Shown: positions 19,284 to 31,880, counted from the stretch's first letter. The stretch is DNA of 64,000 nucleotides from Aotearoamyces nothofagi (GCA_015345905.1 JADDTR010000028.1:239019-303018), one strand, 5' to 3'. The notes: generated by a model not told the origin, from the sequence alone. Made by a program: numbers and translations.

Positions 19284-22148
19284 ATGCCTTCACGCTTAAG
19301 GTCCAGCCCATTGACACAAGGCTTTTTGATACATAATCTTCCTATCCTTCCGTTTCTAGCACCTCGAGTCTTCGAGCCATGGCCAAAGAACTACCGATGC
19401 GGCAGAGCCCACGGAACAGCTCAGACAACGCAGCGAACACGAGCTACAGGATGTAAAGGGGTTCCAATTTGGGATAGCAAGCAGGAACCTGTAGTAGCAA
19501 GTCCGGACTGTGTTAGAGTGCGCGATGCAGATTTGGCAGCGACTAGAAGGATTGTACAGGCCACGGACAATGGAGATTCACATTATACAACGTCAAAGGA
19601 AGGCCCAAGACATACTTTTGGAGCATCTACTATCTCCTTTTCGGCCGCCCAATCCGCCTCATCACAAAAGATCATGACTCCAGTGAGCGCCAGAGAGCGA
19701 ATACCGTCATTTAGAGAAGAAGGGTTCCAAAAAGCCTACATCAAAACTTCAGGGCCACACAAGAGATCCGCTAGCAGAGGATTAATTCCTCTGAGGAAGG
19801 CCAGCCATGTATCTTTGAAGCCAACGCTAGAAGCTGTTGAGGAATCTCAGAAGATGGGTTTGAATAGCGTTGCACGAACCATGGAGCGTTCCTACAAGGC
19901 GAATCTGCCTACAGAGAATCACCATGGATTTCAAGAAATATGGGTTAAAACTGCTCGATATCATGCTGGGATAGCAGAAAAAGTCTACCGCGTCGCCAGT
20001 AAAACGTTGCCGCCTGTCCGAACCAGATATGTTAAGCTAGGTCGCGGTCATGACGACTCCCTGACGCAGTTTAACGACAACTGGAACAAGGAATTTGCCA
20101 AGCTAAATTTCAAATACGACGTCGCATTGAGGGAATACCAACGCCAACCGTTTGACGGTAGAGTCAGATATCCAATGGCTGGAAGAAAGGCATATGCACA
20201 GTGGCTCGTGCATCACAACTCTCTTGGACTACAAGACGAATGGGCGAAATTATCCCCTTCAGAACGACAAACAAAGTGGCTACCGATCATGCTAAGCATC
20301 TTACGAACCAACCCAGAGTCTGCCCTGAAATTCCTGATGGCAACATCTTTTCAACCTTTACCTCCCGGATATGCTATCAGTGACAGTCTCGAGTATATAA
20401 TCAGCTATTACCTTTATCAACAAAATGAGCCAGATCCACACAATAGCGCCATACTCCTTCGCTCAGTAGTCCGCCTGTTGAACCATGTTGGTAATGACCT
20501 CGAATTAACACAAAAATCCATATTCTTGCTTCTTCAGCATCTAAACGGCAAAGGAGCCAAGGAACTATTTAACGTCTTGATCAACCACAAACATTTGCTG
20601 CATGAGAATACTTTGTTACAATTTGTTGATGTGCTGGCGAGAAACGAGCAAACAGACCTCGCAGTTGAAGCTTTGAAGAGGGTATATGACCAAGGAGCAG
20701 ATTTCACGGAGCCACAGGTTGAAACTGTCTGTGCGACTTTGCTTCAACGAAAATATCGTGACACCCACGCAACTTTGTCTGATTCGGATCTTTTTGCTAT
20801 CATGCTTGAACGAGGTCTGCGGCCGAACATCATCTTCTACAACATCTTACTTCAAAACGCCCTTGATAGTGGAGATCCCGAGACCGGTTGGCGTATCTAT
20901 GACATGATGCTAGACAACGGAGTCGAGGCCGATCATTTCACTTATTCTATACTCTTAAATGATGCGAAACTGCGACTGGATCGCGATGCTATTGATCGGG
21001 TCCTGAGCATTATCCAGCCTAAGAGGATTGAAAACGCATATATAATAACTGATCTATTACATGCGATATTTTTGATACACGAACAAGATTCCAAGACACT
21101 TCCTCTTAGGAGAAGGGGCCTAGCCTCTCCATTCAAGCGTATGCTGTCATTATACAGCGAACATTTTGACATGGCTCCCCTAGCAGCCATTGCGCCGAGA
21201 CATGTCGATATATACCAAGACATGATATCCTCTTCCGGTAAAAATAAGATGCGCACTCCTATACCTACACTAACTGTTATGATTATCGCTCTTTTGAGAG
21301 GGTTTAACAGACCCCAATCGGCTGCACAGTTCTACGAACACTTTCGGAATTTGATACGTAATGGTCATGCAGATGTTGCAGCACTTGCAGAATCTGGGCA
21401 TATCTACGACGCTATCATCATGGCTTTGGGGAAACACTCTAAAACTCTACATATGTGCACCAAAGTCATTGGTGATATGCTTGCCCCAGAAAGTGATGCT
21501 GCCGCCAAAAGCTCAGTGGAAGCGCCTGGTTCGCCTCCAATACTCCAGCAGAAGCTCCTGTCCATAGAAGACGATACGTCTCTTGTTTTGACACTACGAC
21601 ATACCTCCAAGGTCAAAGGGGTCCAACCCACCGTGCGGACCTGGTCGATCCTCCTAAAAGCCTTCATTGATCACGGACAACCTCGTGCTGCGGAGAAGGT
21701 CCTTGCGATGATGCTAAAGCGAGGTATCAACCCGAATCAAGTAACCTGGAACACTCTGGCTGTAGGCTATGCCCGCATGCAAGACATCGCCAACACAGTC
21801 CGGGTAATTGAGCGTTTCGAAAACGAGGGCTGGGAAGTTGATGAAGTGACTATGAAGGGTTTGCAGTGGATCAGCGACCGGACTTCCCTTCTTCGTGCGC
21901 TGGAACAGAAAGACAAACGGCGAGGATTGGGATTCTCTAATAGTGGAAAGCCATTGGTTCGAAGTGCCAATCAGCTGCCTGAGAAGGTGCAGCCAGAACA
22001 ATTTAATTATGTGACCCAGACTCCGCCATCGAAGAAACGCAAGATTCTGGACGAGGCTGAGCTAATTATGCCACACGAGAGAACCCGGAATTTGCAACCC
22101 GTGGAGGGTGCTCAGACAAACATTGCTGTGGCATCCCAGGTATTGTGA
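19284..22148 (+). CDS. Mitochondrial pentatricopeptide repeat (PPR) protein
   Basis: A single open exon of 954 residues. The N-terminus (about 60 residues) is rich in Arg, Leu, Ser and Thr with almost no acidic residues, as in a mitochondrial presequence. Helical repeats fill the middle. The clearest PPR units are RPNIIFYNILLQNALDSGD and EADHFTYSILLNDAKLRLDR (about residues 510-570), and PTVRTWSILLKAFIDHGQP and NPNQVTWNTLAVGYARMQD (about 775-845), which fit the 35-residue pattern with x-T-Y/W-x-x-L-L. Such proteins bind organellar RNA and act in mitochondrial mRNA stability, processing or translation; the target cannot be read here. The tail (KKRKILDEAEL) is basic then acidic. I did not find a convincing intron; the first ATG was taken. 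Confidence 0.85.
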   Translation: MPSRLRSSPLTQGFLIHNLPILPFLAPRVFEPWPKNYRCGRAHGTAQTTQRTRATGCKGVPIWDSKQEPVVASPDCVRVRDADLAATRRIVQATDNGDSHYTTSKEGPRHTFGASTISFSAAQSASSQKIMTPVSARERIPSFREEGFQKAYIKTSGPHKRSASRGLIPLRKASHVSLKPTLEAVEESQKMGLNSVARTMERSYKANLPTENHHGFQEIWVKTARYHAGIAEKVYRVASKTLPPVRTRYVKLGRGHDDSLTQFNDNWNKEFAKLNFKYDVALREYQRQPFDGRVRYPMAGRKAYAQWLVHHNSLGLQDEWAKLSPSERQTKWLPIMLSILRTNPESALKFLMATSFQPLPPGYAISDSLEYIISYYLYQQNEPDPHNSAILLRSVVRLLNHVGNDLELTQKSIFLLLQHLNGKGAKELFNVLINHKHLLHENTLLQFVDVLARNEQTDLAVEALKRVYDQGADFTEPQVETVCATLLQRKYRDTHATLSDSDLFAIMLERGLRPNIIFYNILLQNALDSGDPETGWRIYDMMLDNGVEADHFTYSILLNDAKLRLDRDAIDRVLSIIQPKRIENAYIITDLLHAIFLIHEQDSKTLPLRRRGLASPFKRMLSLYSEHFDMAPLAAIAPRHVDIYQDMISSSGKNKMRTPIPTLTVMIIALLRGFNRPQSAAQFYEHFRNLIRNGHADVAALAESGHIYDAIIMALGKHSKTLHMCTKVIGDMLAPESDAAAKSSVEAPGSPPILQQKLLSIEDDTSLVLTLRHTSKVKGVQPTVRTWSILLKAFIDHGQPRAAEKVLAMMLKRGINPNQVTWNTLAVGYARMQDIANTVRVIERFENEGWEVDEVTMKGLQWISDRTSLLRALEQKDKRRGLGFSNSGKPLVRSANQLPEKVQPEQFNYVTQTPPSKKRKILDEAELIMPHERTRNLQPVEGAQTNIAVASQVL

Positions 22149-22588
22149 AGATCTGCGTAATTATATCAGAATAGAACTAGATAAATATTGGCTATAGCCT
22201 GGCTATACATGAGTTCGGATCTGCAATGGACCCATGAATGCGATTGTTATTTAATTGCCATTCATTGATCTATAAATACCATAACACTACAACCTCATTC
22301 TTATTATCCATATAAAACAATTTCGAAGATTAGCCGTAGACTTTCCTCTTTGGAGGTATCAAATTTCGTGAATGCCGTAATTGTGCTATATGCATAGCTC
22401 GGCTTTTGCTGTACAGAGCTGCCGGCAGGAGCCGCACATATTCTAGAACAATGACGTTGGATCGAGGATGTACGAGGTAGCGAATTTCTGTTGATCAATG
22501 CTTCTGCGTCCCAACAGACGATAATGTCGCGCTATGAGTCTATAGTTACGTGAAAAAGTCAATTATGCTTTCACTTCACTCATGAAAT
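22149..22588. other. Intergenic, promoter of the ABC1-family kinase gene
   Basis: 440 bp between two tandem genes. AT-rich near the PPR stop; no repeat or gene seen. Confidence 0.45.
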
Positions 22589-24432
22589 ATGAAGGGTTCC
22601 AATTTTGCATCGGCGCTTGCGCAGACTTCGCAATGGACCTGCCGGAGCTGCATACAGCGATCTCAATGGCGCTTGCGCATTCAGAAACAGCCTTTACGAC
22701 CCTTACGATCCTTACGATACTCTACCTCTGAGAAAATACCAGTAAAACCGCAACGTAGAAACGCCATTATTCTTGCGGCTGTTGGCGGCGCTGGTGTAAG
22801 CACTCTACTCTTCGCGGACGACATAAAGCATGCATGTCAAGCGGTGGAAAGGACGGGCAGAGTGGCGGGCACATTAACAGTATGCATAAATGAGTGAGAT
22901 CTTCAATTAACACATTTGCCATGGCTAGAGATATACTGATGCTGTTGAAAGTTATCGGGTTACGCTCAATCAAAACGAAAAGATAAAGGACGAGGCGGAA
23001 AAGCTGAGATGCCTCAAGGCTTGCCACCAAAGATGTGCGAGTCGAACTCTAGAGGTGTTAGAGAAGAATGGCAGTATATTTATAAAGCTTGGTCAACACC
23101 TGGTAAGAATCACGGTGGCTCCTTATTCATGTGTGAATATTAATGATTTATCAGAGTGCCATGAATTACCTACTACCCATCGAATGGACCTCGACCTTTA
23201 TACCTTTACAAGACAAATGCCCTGTATCATCATACGAATCAATAGACGCACTGTTTCTAAACGATACTGGCGAGCATATATCGGACTACTTCTCTGAGTT
23301 TAATCGAACCCCAATTGGTGCAGCTTCGCTGGCTCAGGTCCACGTTGCAAAAGTGAGAGAAACGGGACAGAAAGTCGCAGTAAAAATCCAACATCCATCT
23401 TTGGGCGAATGGACAAACCTAGACTTGGCCTTGACAAGATTCACGTTTTCGACGTTAAAAAGATTCTTTCCAGAATACGACTTGGAATGGTTGTCTAAGG
23501 AGATGGATCTATCTTTACCCCAGGAATTAGACTTCGCCCGGGAAGGTCAGAATGCAATACGTACAAAAGAATACTTTTCTCACCTCCCGGAGCTGCCATT
23601 AGTAATACCCAATGTTCTTTGGGCAAAGGAGCGTATCCTAGTCATGGAGAATGTCTCAGGCCACCGCCCTGACGATCTCGAATTCCTCGACTCCAATGGC
23701 ATCGACCGTGACGAAGTTTCCGCTGCCCTCTCCCGTATCTTCAACGAGATGATCTTCGGTGACGGTGCCCCGCTCCACTGTGATCCACACGGCGGGAACA
23801 TTGCGATAAGAAAGAACACTACTCGCCGCCATGGTGCCAATTTCGATATCATCCTCTACGACCATGGCCTGTACCGCGACATCCCACTCGAGATCCGCCG
23901 CTCCTACGCCAAACTCTGGCTCGCTGTCATCGATGCCGACGAGCCCCGGATGCGGAAATACGCACACGACGTCGCCGGTGTAACCGACGAGCAATTTCCT
24001 ATATTCGCCTCTGCTATCACCGGGCGAGAGTACCGCGTCCTCACTAAATCAGTCACAGCGCCACGCACCGAACGCGAGCGAGAGGAGATCAGCGAAGCCC
24101 TCGGAGACGGAATGCTACAGCAACTCGTCGAGCTTCTGGGCCAGGTCCCGCGCGTTATATTGCTAATTCTGAAAACGAACGATCTGACAAGGAGTCTAGA
24201 CGAGAACCTGCATACGCGCGAGGGGCCCGTGAGGACATTCTTGATCCTGGCGAGGTATTGCTCACGGACCGTGTTCCAAGAACAGGTCGAGAATATCAAG
24301 ACCCGAGGCAGCTTGCTGTGGCCCGGAAACGTCGCGCGGCTTATTGGTGCTTGGCTAGGCTATTTCAGAGTCGAGTTGAAGCTCGAGGCTTTTGAATTGT
24401 GGCTTGGTGTTAAGCGTGCAGTGGGGATATAA
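22589..24432 (+). CDS. MCP2: Mitochondrial ABC1/ADCK-family atypical kinase (Mcp2-like)
   Basis: Three exons: 22589-22893, 22952-23102 and 23155-24432; 577 residues. An Arg-rich mitochondrial presequence is followed by one hydrophobic segment (about residues 60-75, NAIILAAVGGAGVSTLLFA). The UbiB/ABC1 core has the KxGQ motif (KLGQHL, formed across intron 2), the Ala-rich nucleotide loop (IGAASLAQVH), the lysine in VAVKIQHP, the family-specific ExD (QELDF), the catalytic loop HCDPHGGNI and the metal-binding DHG (ILYDHGLY) in place of DFG. HCDPH plus DHGLY is typical of the ADCK1/ADCK5/Mcp2 branch rather than the coenzyme Q kinase Coq8. Yeast Mcp2 (Cqd2) is an inner-membrane protein linked to lipid and coenzyme Q distribution. 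The length matches yeast Mcp2 (about 570). Confidence 0.9.
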
Positions 24433-24719
24433 TGACGGTGTCCCTTGTAATTCTATTGTGCATTTATAGTCAGTGATGCAGATCAGTCACAGTAACGTAT
24501 ATAAGACAGCAGTTTTATTCTCAAAGGAGTAATTGTAAAAATCAGAGTTTTAGTTCAAAGTCAATGAGAATATTCTGCATTGTATACTTGGCAATCCGTT
24601 CCGTTCCCTACCTGCCTCGCTATCTATGTGTATCGCCGTCATACATGTACGCCAGTGAAAATGCTGTCAGTGAAACGTTTCTTCTTCTTTCACATTACGG
24701 TATGCTTTTAGTCCATGCC

Positions 24720-27700
24720 TTACGACCACTTGATTTCCCCACTTGGCTGACGAGGCCGTCTCTTCGAACTGAGATGTGAGACAGACGATGCAGGTGATGT
24801 TGATGTCGATGCTGATATCTTTGACTCGCCCCTGATTCGAATGCCATGATCCTTCCTGGCGGCAGGTGTGGGCACAGTAGTTTCATTACTAGTATCTCTG
24901 ATGGTTGGTGCTGACATTAAGGAGCGCGAAGTTCGAAGAGGTGCGGTCCGCGGTAACCGGCTCCTACTGATAGCAGCAGTGGCACCATTGACTATCTCTG
25001 TGCTGGTCTTTCGAGTGGTTGATGGACCGTCGCGGGTTCTTGGTCTGTATATCATCGAATCATTTACATCATTACTGATTGCTGTCCGTCGTGGAGTAAT
25101 GCTTCCATCCATGAAAGCGCTAGCCTGTGACGAACGGCTCCCATGGCGTGTATGAGTTGGAGTGCTTGGAGCCTGAACGCTAGAAAGCAATTTTGGCGAC
25201 GTGTACGAGCTTCTTCGACTCATGCTCTGTCTACTACGGCTACCATTTCCAGTCTCATCTCGTTCAACGGTGGATTTAACAAGCTCACTTGCCATGTTTC
25301 GCACCAGGACAGCGCCATCGCTCTCAGCCAGTAGCTTAATGCTTACGAAAAGTGGATGGCTTCTAATGGTTATCGTTTGCTCCTCGGTCGGATCGCAGAT
25401 GCTGCGAACAATTCGCAACAAATTCAACCTTATAACTGCCTTCTTGTGGTTAAGCTTCTGCAGAATGCCCGAGAACATGTCATTGCGAGCGAGGGAAGCT
25501 GCTACGGGTGGGCTCAGACGGAGTAGCTTTTGAAGAGGCTCAAGAAGGTTGTAGTCAAAAGCGTTTGCTTTCGGTGTATTGAAGGACTGGACTATAGCTT
25601 CTGTGAATGTGCCATCGAGTAGGCACTTCTCGACTCTCGCTGTCTCCTCTTGAAGCCTGAATACATTGTCAGCCTGTATACAACAACCATAGATGAAGTT
25701 CCCTACCATATGAATATAGCATCCAAGGCAGTGACCTGCCAGTACTGGTCTGCTAGCAATGATATGTAGAATTGTAGACCCTGGTTCTGCCATAGGTATT
25801 TTCTTCCCACCTTACCCGAATGAGCCATATCACAGAGGATCGGAAGAGCGAATTCTTTTGGCGGTCTATCGCCCTCCATGATGCGCTTCAGTAATGGAAT
25901 AATACCATTGACAGCTGCGTCTTCTTGCCGTACTTTACTTAGTCGACAGAGATTGAACATCGTATTCAAGACTTGGTTGCAGGTCTCTCGGAAATGGATT
26001 TGGTTTTTCCTCCTGCTGTGACTCAGTAGATCAATCAGGAGCTCAATAGCGTTCGAAGAGTGCAATGCATCCAATGTTGTTGAAAGCATAGACAAATTCT
26101 TGATGAACTTAAGCATAGTGATCTGATGTGCAGGTGACATTCGTCGGAGATCCTTGAGAACACCTACGAAGAGTTAACTTGAGAGACATTAAAGTGCAGT
26201 TAAGATAGATTACCCTTAAGCATCATTCTGTCCGCTACAACCTCTTTGACATAGTTCTCGGCCTGCGAGAACAAATAGAAGATGTTTACGATACGGCCTT
26301 CAATGAGTTCAGGAATCTCGCCCTCCTCATCAAGAACCCTATTTAGCACTAAAGACAGAGGATACAGAATCTTGCTTCTTGAGAAAATGCGGCAGAAGTC
26401 ATTCTTTGGAGTTGGCCCCTGAATGGACACATCAGCAGTGTTAAAAGTAGTCAATACTTGTCCGAAACTTACCTGCAGTTCAAAGACACTCCAAATACCA
26501 TTGACACCGATTAAAACCAAGTTTCTGGCTTCGTCATAATCCTCATCAAGGAATTCTACCAGTACATTAAGACCACCGGCAGATACAAACATTTGCAAGG
26601 TCAATGTTGACGTCTGGTACATTTGCCGCACAAATGCCGCAGCCTCGAGCCTGATTTCATTTGAGTATTGCCTCGCTGCAAATTTTGTTATAATCGGTAT
26701 GCCGCCGACGAAGCAGAGATTCTCCTGAATCTCAACAGTATCAGAGATAATCTACTCCAGTTAGAATATAGCCCCTAGATTATGAATGCCCATAACATAC
26801 CGCATTCACAACTTTGAGAAGGTGCAAGATCATGGTCTCGCGGCTCTTTACTGTGCAGGGTTCCAAAATTTCCAAAATCGGCAGCATTCCATGAGCACTG
26901 ATAATCAGGTTTTTTGCATCCGGCGATTCATATAAAATATCAAGCTGTGTATGTTAGCAATTGCATTGTGATCAAGAAATAGGGAGTATACCAGTTGTTC
27001 TGAGAGATCGGATAGAGTATCCTCTGATTGCGTGGACTTCAGAGAGCTGACAAGTCCCTCGACAAGTGTACATAACCTCGCATGCTTGTCTCGGGCAATA
27101 TTAGCTTGGAGATCCATCTCATCAAAACCTTGCTCCAATGAAGCAAAAGGGTCGTCCTCGTCGTCCTCATCGCCAAGCCAGGAATTGTTTGACAGTTTCG
27201 AATGGAGCATTAAGGCGCCATCGTCTGAGCCCCCTTCACTCTCATCTTGCTCGATAATACTTGGCTCCTTAGCAAATATATCAGAGAAGTCTTCGTCATC
27301 TTCATCTTCCGCATATCTCTGTATCTCGACTGAGGACTGGGTACGACGCATAGACGAGTCTCTGATATCTTGTCGAGGAGCTAGCTGTCGTCTCAGGCTT
27401 CCATTGGGAACTGGCGAGTGTCCAAATCGTGGCAAGCTTGTCAGGTCAGATGGATGGAATAGTTTCGGGGAAAGTACATCATCCTGCAAAGCTTCACTTA
27501 GTAGTATATTCATAATCTGGACAAAAAGTGACTTACCTTGATCAGATCTAACCTGCGATCAAAAACGCTATCAGTATCTATATGTAGATCGGAATAGTCC
27601 TCCACTGGATGTTCGCGAAACATAGAAGGAGGTCTTGAAGGTAGTGTGAATTTTGATCCGGGTTCTTCGGGAATCAATGTCTTCCGTCGTTGAGGTGCTG

Positions 27701-29557
27701 TATTGGAATTCTTTCGTGAGCTGCTTTTAGCCGTAACTGACGGCTTGATATTGATGTTCAGCTTAGACTTGCTTGGAGATAGACGGATAGTCTCAAGCTC
27801 CTTCGTGTCTGGCTCAACGTTTCTTCGGGTTGGCTTGATTGTCACAAGGTCACCCTCGTAATTATCATCCCAGTTATCATTCTCACTGCTAGCAGAAACG
27901 TCCATTGAGGCAAAAGACTTTAACCTGTCTGACGAGAACATTCCGCCGAAATTATCATGCGGCTTAAGATGTGGCAGCTGTAGAGCACTTGGGGATATGG
28001 AAGTAGCGAAGTCATCATCCCAGTTATCATCACCTAAATTTGTCAGTTCCTGCCTTTATGAATTATATTTGTGTTTCTTACCAGTACTCTCAGGAGACCT
28101 GAATGCTTCAGCCGCATTTCTAGGTTTTGCGAGAATTAGAGGTCCCTTCGCAGGTGTTGCCAAAATAGGCTGTTGTTCATTATTGACGTTTCGCAAAGGA
28201 GGATCCCGTCTGATCGGTAATGGGCTGTTTGCACTTGATCTAACCGTTGAATTCCTTAAGGAGCCATTATTGGGAGATCTTAAAGCTTCATTCCATTGTT
28301 TAACCTCTTCAACAGCGTCATTGAAGTTTGCTGGAGGCTTTGATACAGGAGCATCACTTCGACGAGATCCTACAATCCATGCATGCTTCAGTAGTTTCCG
28401 AGCAGACACTCTGAGATTGGGATCTTTCTGGAAACATTGCATTAAGAAGTCCCTCGCAGCCTTTAATCAGATAAGCCAAAGTCGGTAGTCAGGTACACAA
28501 ATATAGTAACTTACCGGGGAGACTCCTTCAGGAAGCGGGGGATGGTCGTCATTTACAATCGCGAACAGTGCAGGCATTGGTGCTAGTTTATGGTACGGCG
28601 GCTTTCCTTCTAAGAGCTCAATAACTGTGCAGCCCAAACTCCAGATGTCGGAAGCGGTAGTTGCTCCTGAGAGTTGAATGACTTCCGGGGCCATCCAGTA
28701 TGGCGTTCCAACGACTTGGGCTTCTTTGTCTGCTGTTGCCAGGGTACTTGTAGAAACCCCAAAATCGGCAAGTTTGACTTTTCCATCCTTCGTCGTGAGA
28801 ATATTGGCGCCTTTGATGTCCCTATGTATCACACCCTGGTCATGTAGGTAGAGAAGTCCTTGCAAAATCTGTGTCATGTAAACTCCCACAAGGTTCTCCG
28901 GAAACTTGCCAAAGTTCTTGCAAATCGAATGCAATGAGCCGTTCTCGCAGTATCTAGAATTTATTAGACATGTTTATAACAGAAAACAGGATCAAAGCTT
29001 ACTCAAGAATAATATTTAGGCATTCTGGGGACTTGACGAAGCCAAGATATTTCACGATATTGTCATGCTGGAATTTTTAGTTGCCCCAATCTGCAAGAGG
29101 GTATTAAACACCAATAACTTACATTGAGATTCTTGAGCAGATCGATTTCGGCCTAGAAATTGTGAGCTTAGCACTGGACCCCTAAAGATATTATGTAAGT
29201 ACCTCAATCATCCGTAATTCGCTCCTTGGTAGATCTGCAATTTTGATCTGTTTTATAGCCACCGCCTCGCCAGTTCCCCAGTTGAATGCCTTGTATACCG
29301 ATCCAAAAGCGCCCTTGCCTAGACATTCTCCCAGACGCTGTAGAAGATCCGAGTCAGATATATGTAGCCACAGAAGGGGCATCGCAACGCACATAGTCCT
29401 TAAGGCCCGGGTCCTGCATGGCTTTCTCCTTTGTAGCACCGCCGTCCTTTCTTGGTGTTCCCGTTGCCCTCTCCACTCTCCCTTGTCCTGCTGAAGGCCC
29501 TGATCTTCCGTTCGTGTGCCGCCCCCCCGAAGAAGGAGTGTGGGGGACCATGACCAT
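24720..29557 (-). CDS. sepH: SepH / Cdc7 septation initiation network protein kinase
   Basis: Thirteen exons on the reverse strand: 29393-29557, 29203-29337, 29123-29152 (30 nt), 29003-29067, 28515-28953, 28082-28460, 27537-28033, 26992-27483, 26801-26944, 26473-26751, 26214-26418, 25707-26163 and 24720-25656. The sum is 1407 residues, close to A. nidulans SepH. The kinase domain (about 56-320) has GKGAFGSV (62-69), Lys84 in [12 protein letters not shown] (175-182), DFG (195-197) and WMAPE. Then come a disordered region with acidic patches and an armadillo-like helical region (about 730-1190), as in S. pombe Cdc7 and SepH. The tail is Ser/Arg-rich. The kinase relays the septation signal from the Spg1 GTPase to Sid1 and Sid2 at the spindle pole body to start cytokinesis. 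Exon 10 and exon 11 are separated by a 54-nt, stop-free, in-frame intron. Two Met codons (29557, 29551) could start the protein. Confidence 0.93.
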
Positions 29558-30514
29558 TGCCGAGGAACAAGGCGGCGCAGATGTGTATTATGAGTCTGAG
29601 AGGAGAGGTAGAGCAGAAAGAGAGGTCGGTGATCTCATTACATCTACTGCTCGTTCGTGTCGACAAAGCTGCGTCGTTTCAGCTCGACTTATCGCGGGGT
29701 TGGCGGTGCTATTACCTAGGGTGTATACAAGCTGATCCTGGTTTGCGGGAGCACGCGAGATTCGTAGGAAGGGTTGGAAGGTTAATTGCGTCCGAGAATC
29801 TCGAGTATCAGTTGCCTGGAGTGGCCATTACATTCTATAAGAGCCGTTCATAAGGGATTATTCCAAAGATGTCAGAGGGTTCGAGGTTGCTGCACAAAAT
29901 TGACTTGACAAACAACTGCCTGCAGGGATCCTCCCTCGTAAGGCTGAGGCTGCGGCTTGCGAGTCGCCGGCCCGCAGCAGTAAACGAGACGGGCAACGCA
30001 ACAATGGCTTTGATTTGAGCGCACCAGGGTTATGATTCCTTTTTTTCGTATCAACATCCAACTCTCACATACTTCGATAGTCTATTTCGTTCTAAAATTG
30101 GCAGATTCCTATTTCGTGATACCCATCGAGAGCATCGTCATTTGATTCACATATGTACTTTAAGAATGCCCCACATTGCTCTATCATGACTCGTTCATAG
30201 GCTACCTAATCTCCTCCAAAACTGCAGGTCCCGGGTGGCTGTAAAATAGCTCAGGTTTCAGTCATCCTACTTTATTTCTTCAGCATCGGCTGGGTTAAGT
30301 AAGCTAGAGCGGGACATGGGTATCAATAAAGGAAATCGAACGTAAATTATTATCGTTTTCCAGCTGTCGCTGCGTACAGCTCCCAAGATCCTCCCATTCT
30401 ATATAATATTCAGAAAATCAGTTAACACCTTTCGTCTCAATTCATGAGTCTGTAAAAGCGGCGTCCCCCTTATCTAGTGACCGGACCCAGTGTCTCAAGC
30501 CCCTTTTCGGCTCA
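29558..30514. other. Promoter side of sepH and 3' side of the 434-residue unknown
   Basis: 957 bp with no gene or clear repeat. Both neighbours are on the reverse strand, so this is one promoter plus one 3' end. Confidence 0.5.
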
Positions 30515-31880
30515 CTATACGGTCTCCCGTTGAAAGTTTCGGCTGAGGCCTGCCTCAGCCCACCATTCATCGGGTATATCTTCTCGTCGTGCAAGTCTTC
30601 GTACTATTCGTTGCATTCCACCCAGGCTATCAGTCTCTGCAATTCCACTATGTCGTGCAACACGGTCGGCACGTGCAGCTACAACATCTGCGTAAGAACG
30701 CCAGAACCTGTCTCTTGCTGCGTGGGCATCTCCATGCAATTCGTAGATATCTTCTTCATCTTCTGCATCAGTTTCCGACATATCAGAGCAATCCTCAATT
30801 ACATCGCAGGCGTTTTCAAAGGATGGATCTTCAGGGCCATCCAAGGTCGTCAATGATGTATTAGCAGATGGCAGATTTGACGAACTAGATGCCACAGCAG
30901 AGGTAGATGCAAATGATGATCCTGCACTTGGTAGATGCGGGTCCTCAGTAACTGAGGCCACCATCGTATCCCAGGCATGGTCTCCATCTGGGCTCAAGCT
31001 TCGGTCCCGATCGCCCAGGCCATCCATACGAGGTATGCGGGCTGGGCCTCGAGGCTGCGTCATTCTTTGTCTTACAGATTCGGCAATTGTACGTCGCCCT
31101 TCACCTTCTCCAGGCGTCGAAGCATAGACAGGGGCACGTGACCCAGACTCTACTGAGTAGCGGCGGGCGGGAGAGAAATTAGGCGTCAAAGATGGCGGAT
31201 CATAAGTATTCGATTCGGTCCAAAACGAAGTACGCCGACTCAGTCTGCGAATATTGGCTCTTGTTTCGTAAAGCCGAAGTAAGTTTTCTCTACGCGCATT
31301 CCGTCCAGCCTGATCAGACGATTGCCGGCCCTGGAAGTCTCCAGATTCTGGAACGGGAGGCATCAGAGGCTCGGTCTCTTGAGATCTTAAGTTCCAGTTC
31401 AATAATGCCCTACGCTGAACAGGTCTGCCGGACCCAATTGGAGACGGCACGATCTCATTTGATGCTTGGGGTACGGGAGGGGTGGTGACTGTAGGCCGCC
31501 TCAAGAGAAAGCCATCCGGAGATCCGAAACGACGGGCGCCGCGATAGCGGTCTTCATCAAGGCCGTCAACGCTTGACCAAGTGTTCTGAACGCGTCCTGT
31601 GTCGTAAAGAGAGGAGCGTTCGTTCCGAGTGTTCGCAGGGTCATAGTGGATTCGTAGCGCCTCTGTAACGGCATCCTGATGGCGGTCTTGAAACGTTCGA
31701 TTCGGCCTGCGAATAGTGCGCTCCCGTCTGATGGAAGATCGTGCGCGTGCAGCGCCCTTTTCAACCGATTCGGATGTGACCTCAGGCTCAGGAGGGGTGA
31801 TAAACAGTCTGTGGGAAGCGAGTCAGCTTGTGATCGGCACGCGATGCGATCGCGAGTGCAGTTACTCACCGTAAACCCAT
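30515..31880 (-). CDS. Uncharacterised 434-residue disordered protein
   Basis: Exon 1 is 31870-31880, only 11 nt (Met-Gly-Leu and two bases of Arg). Exon 2 is 30515-31808. The 61-nt intron has GTGAGT and CACAG. The spliced start, MGLRLFITPPEPEVTSESVE, runs into an Arg-rich stretch (RARSSIRRERTIRRPNRTFQ). Most of the protein is predicted disordered with Ser, Arg, Pro and Glu. An acidic patch (ETDAEDEEDIYELHGDAHAA) precedes a more ordered C-terminus (RFWRSYADVVAARADRVARH ... EDIPDEWWAEAGLSRNF), which is the part most likely to be conserved. There are no membrane segments and no recognisable domain. I do not recognise its function. Support for coding comes from the long open frame, the clean 5' intron and the end motif. 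Confidence 0.72.
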
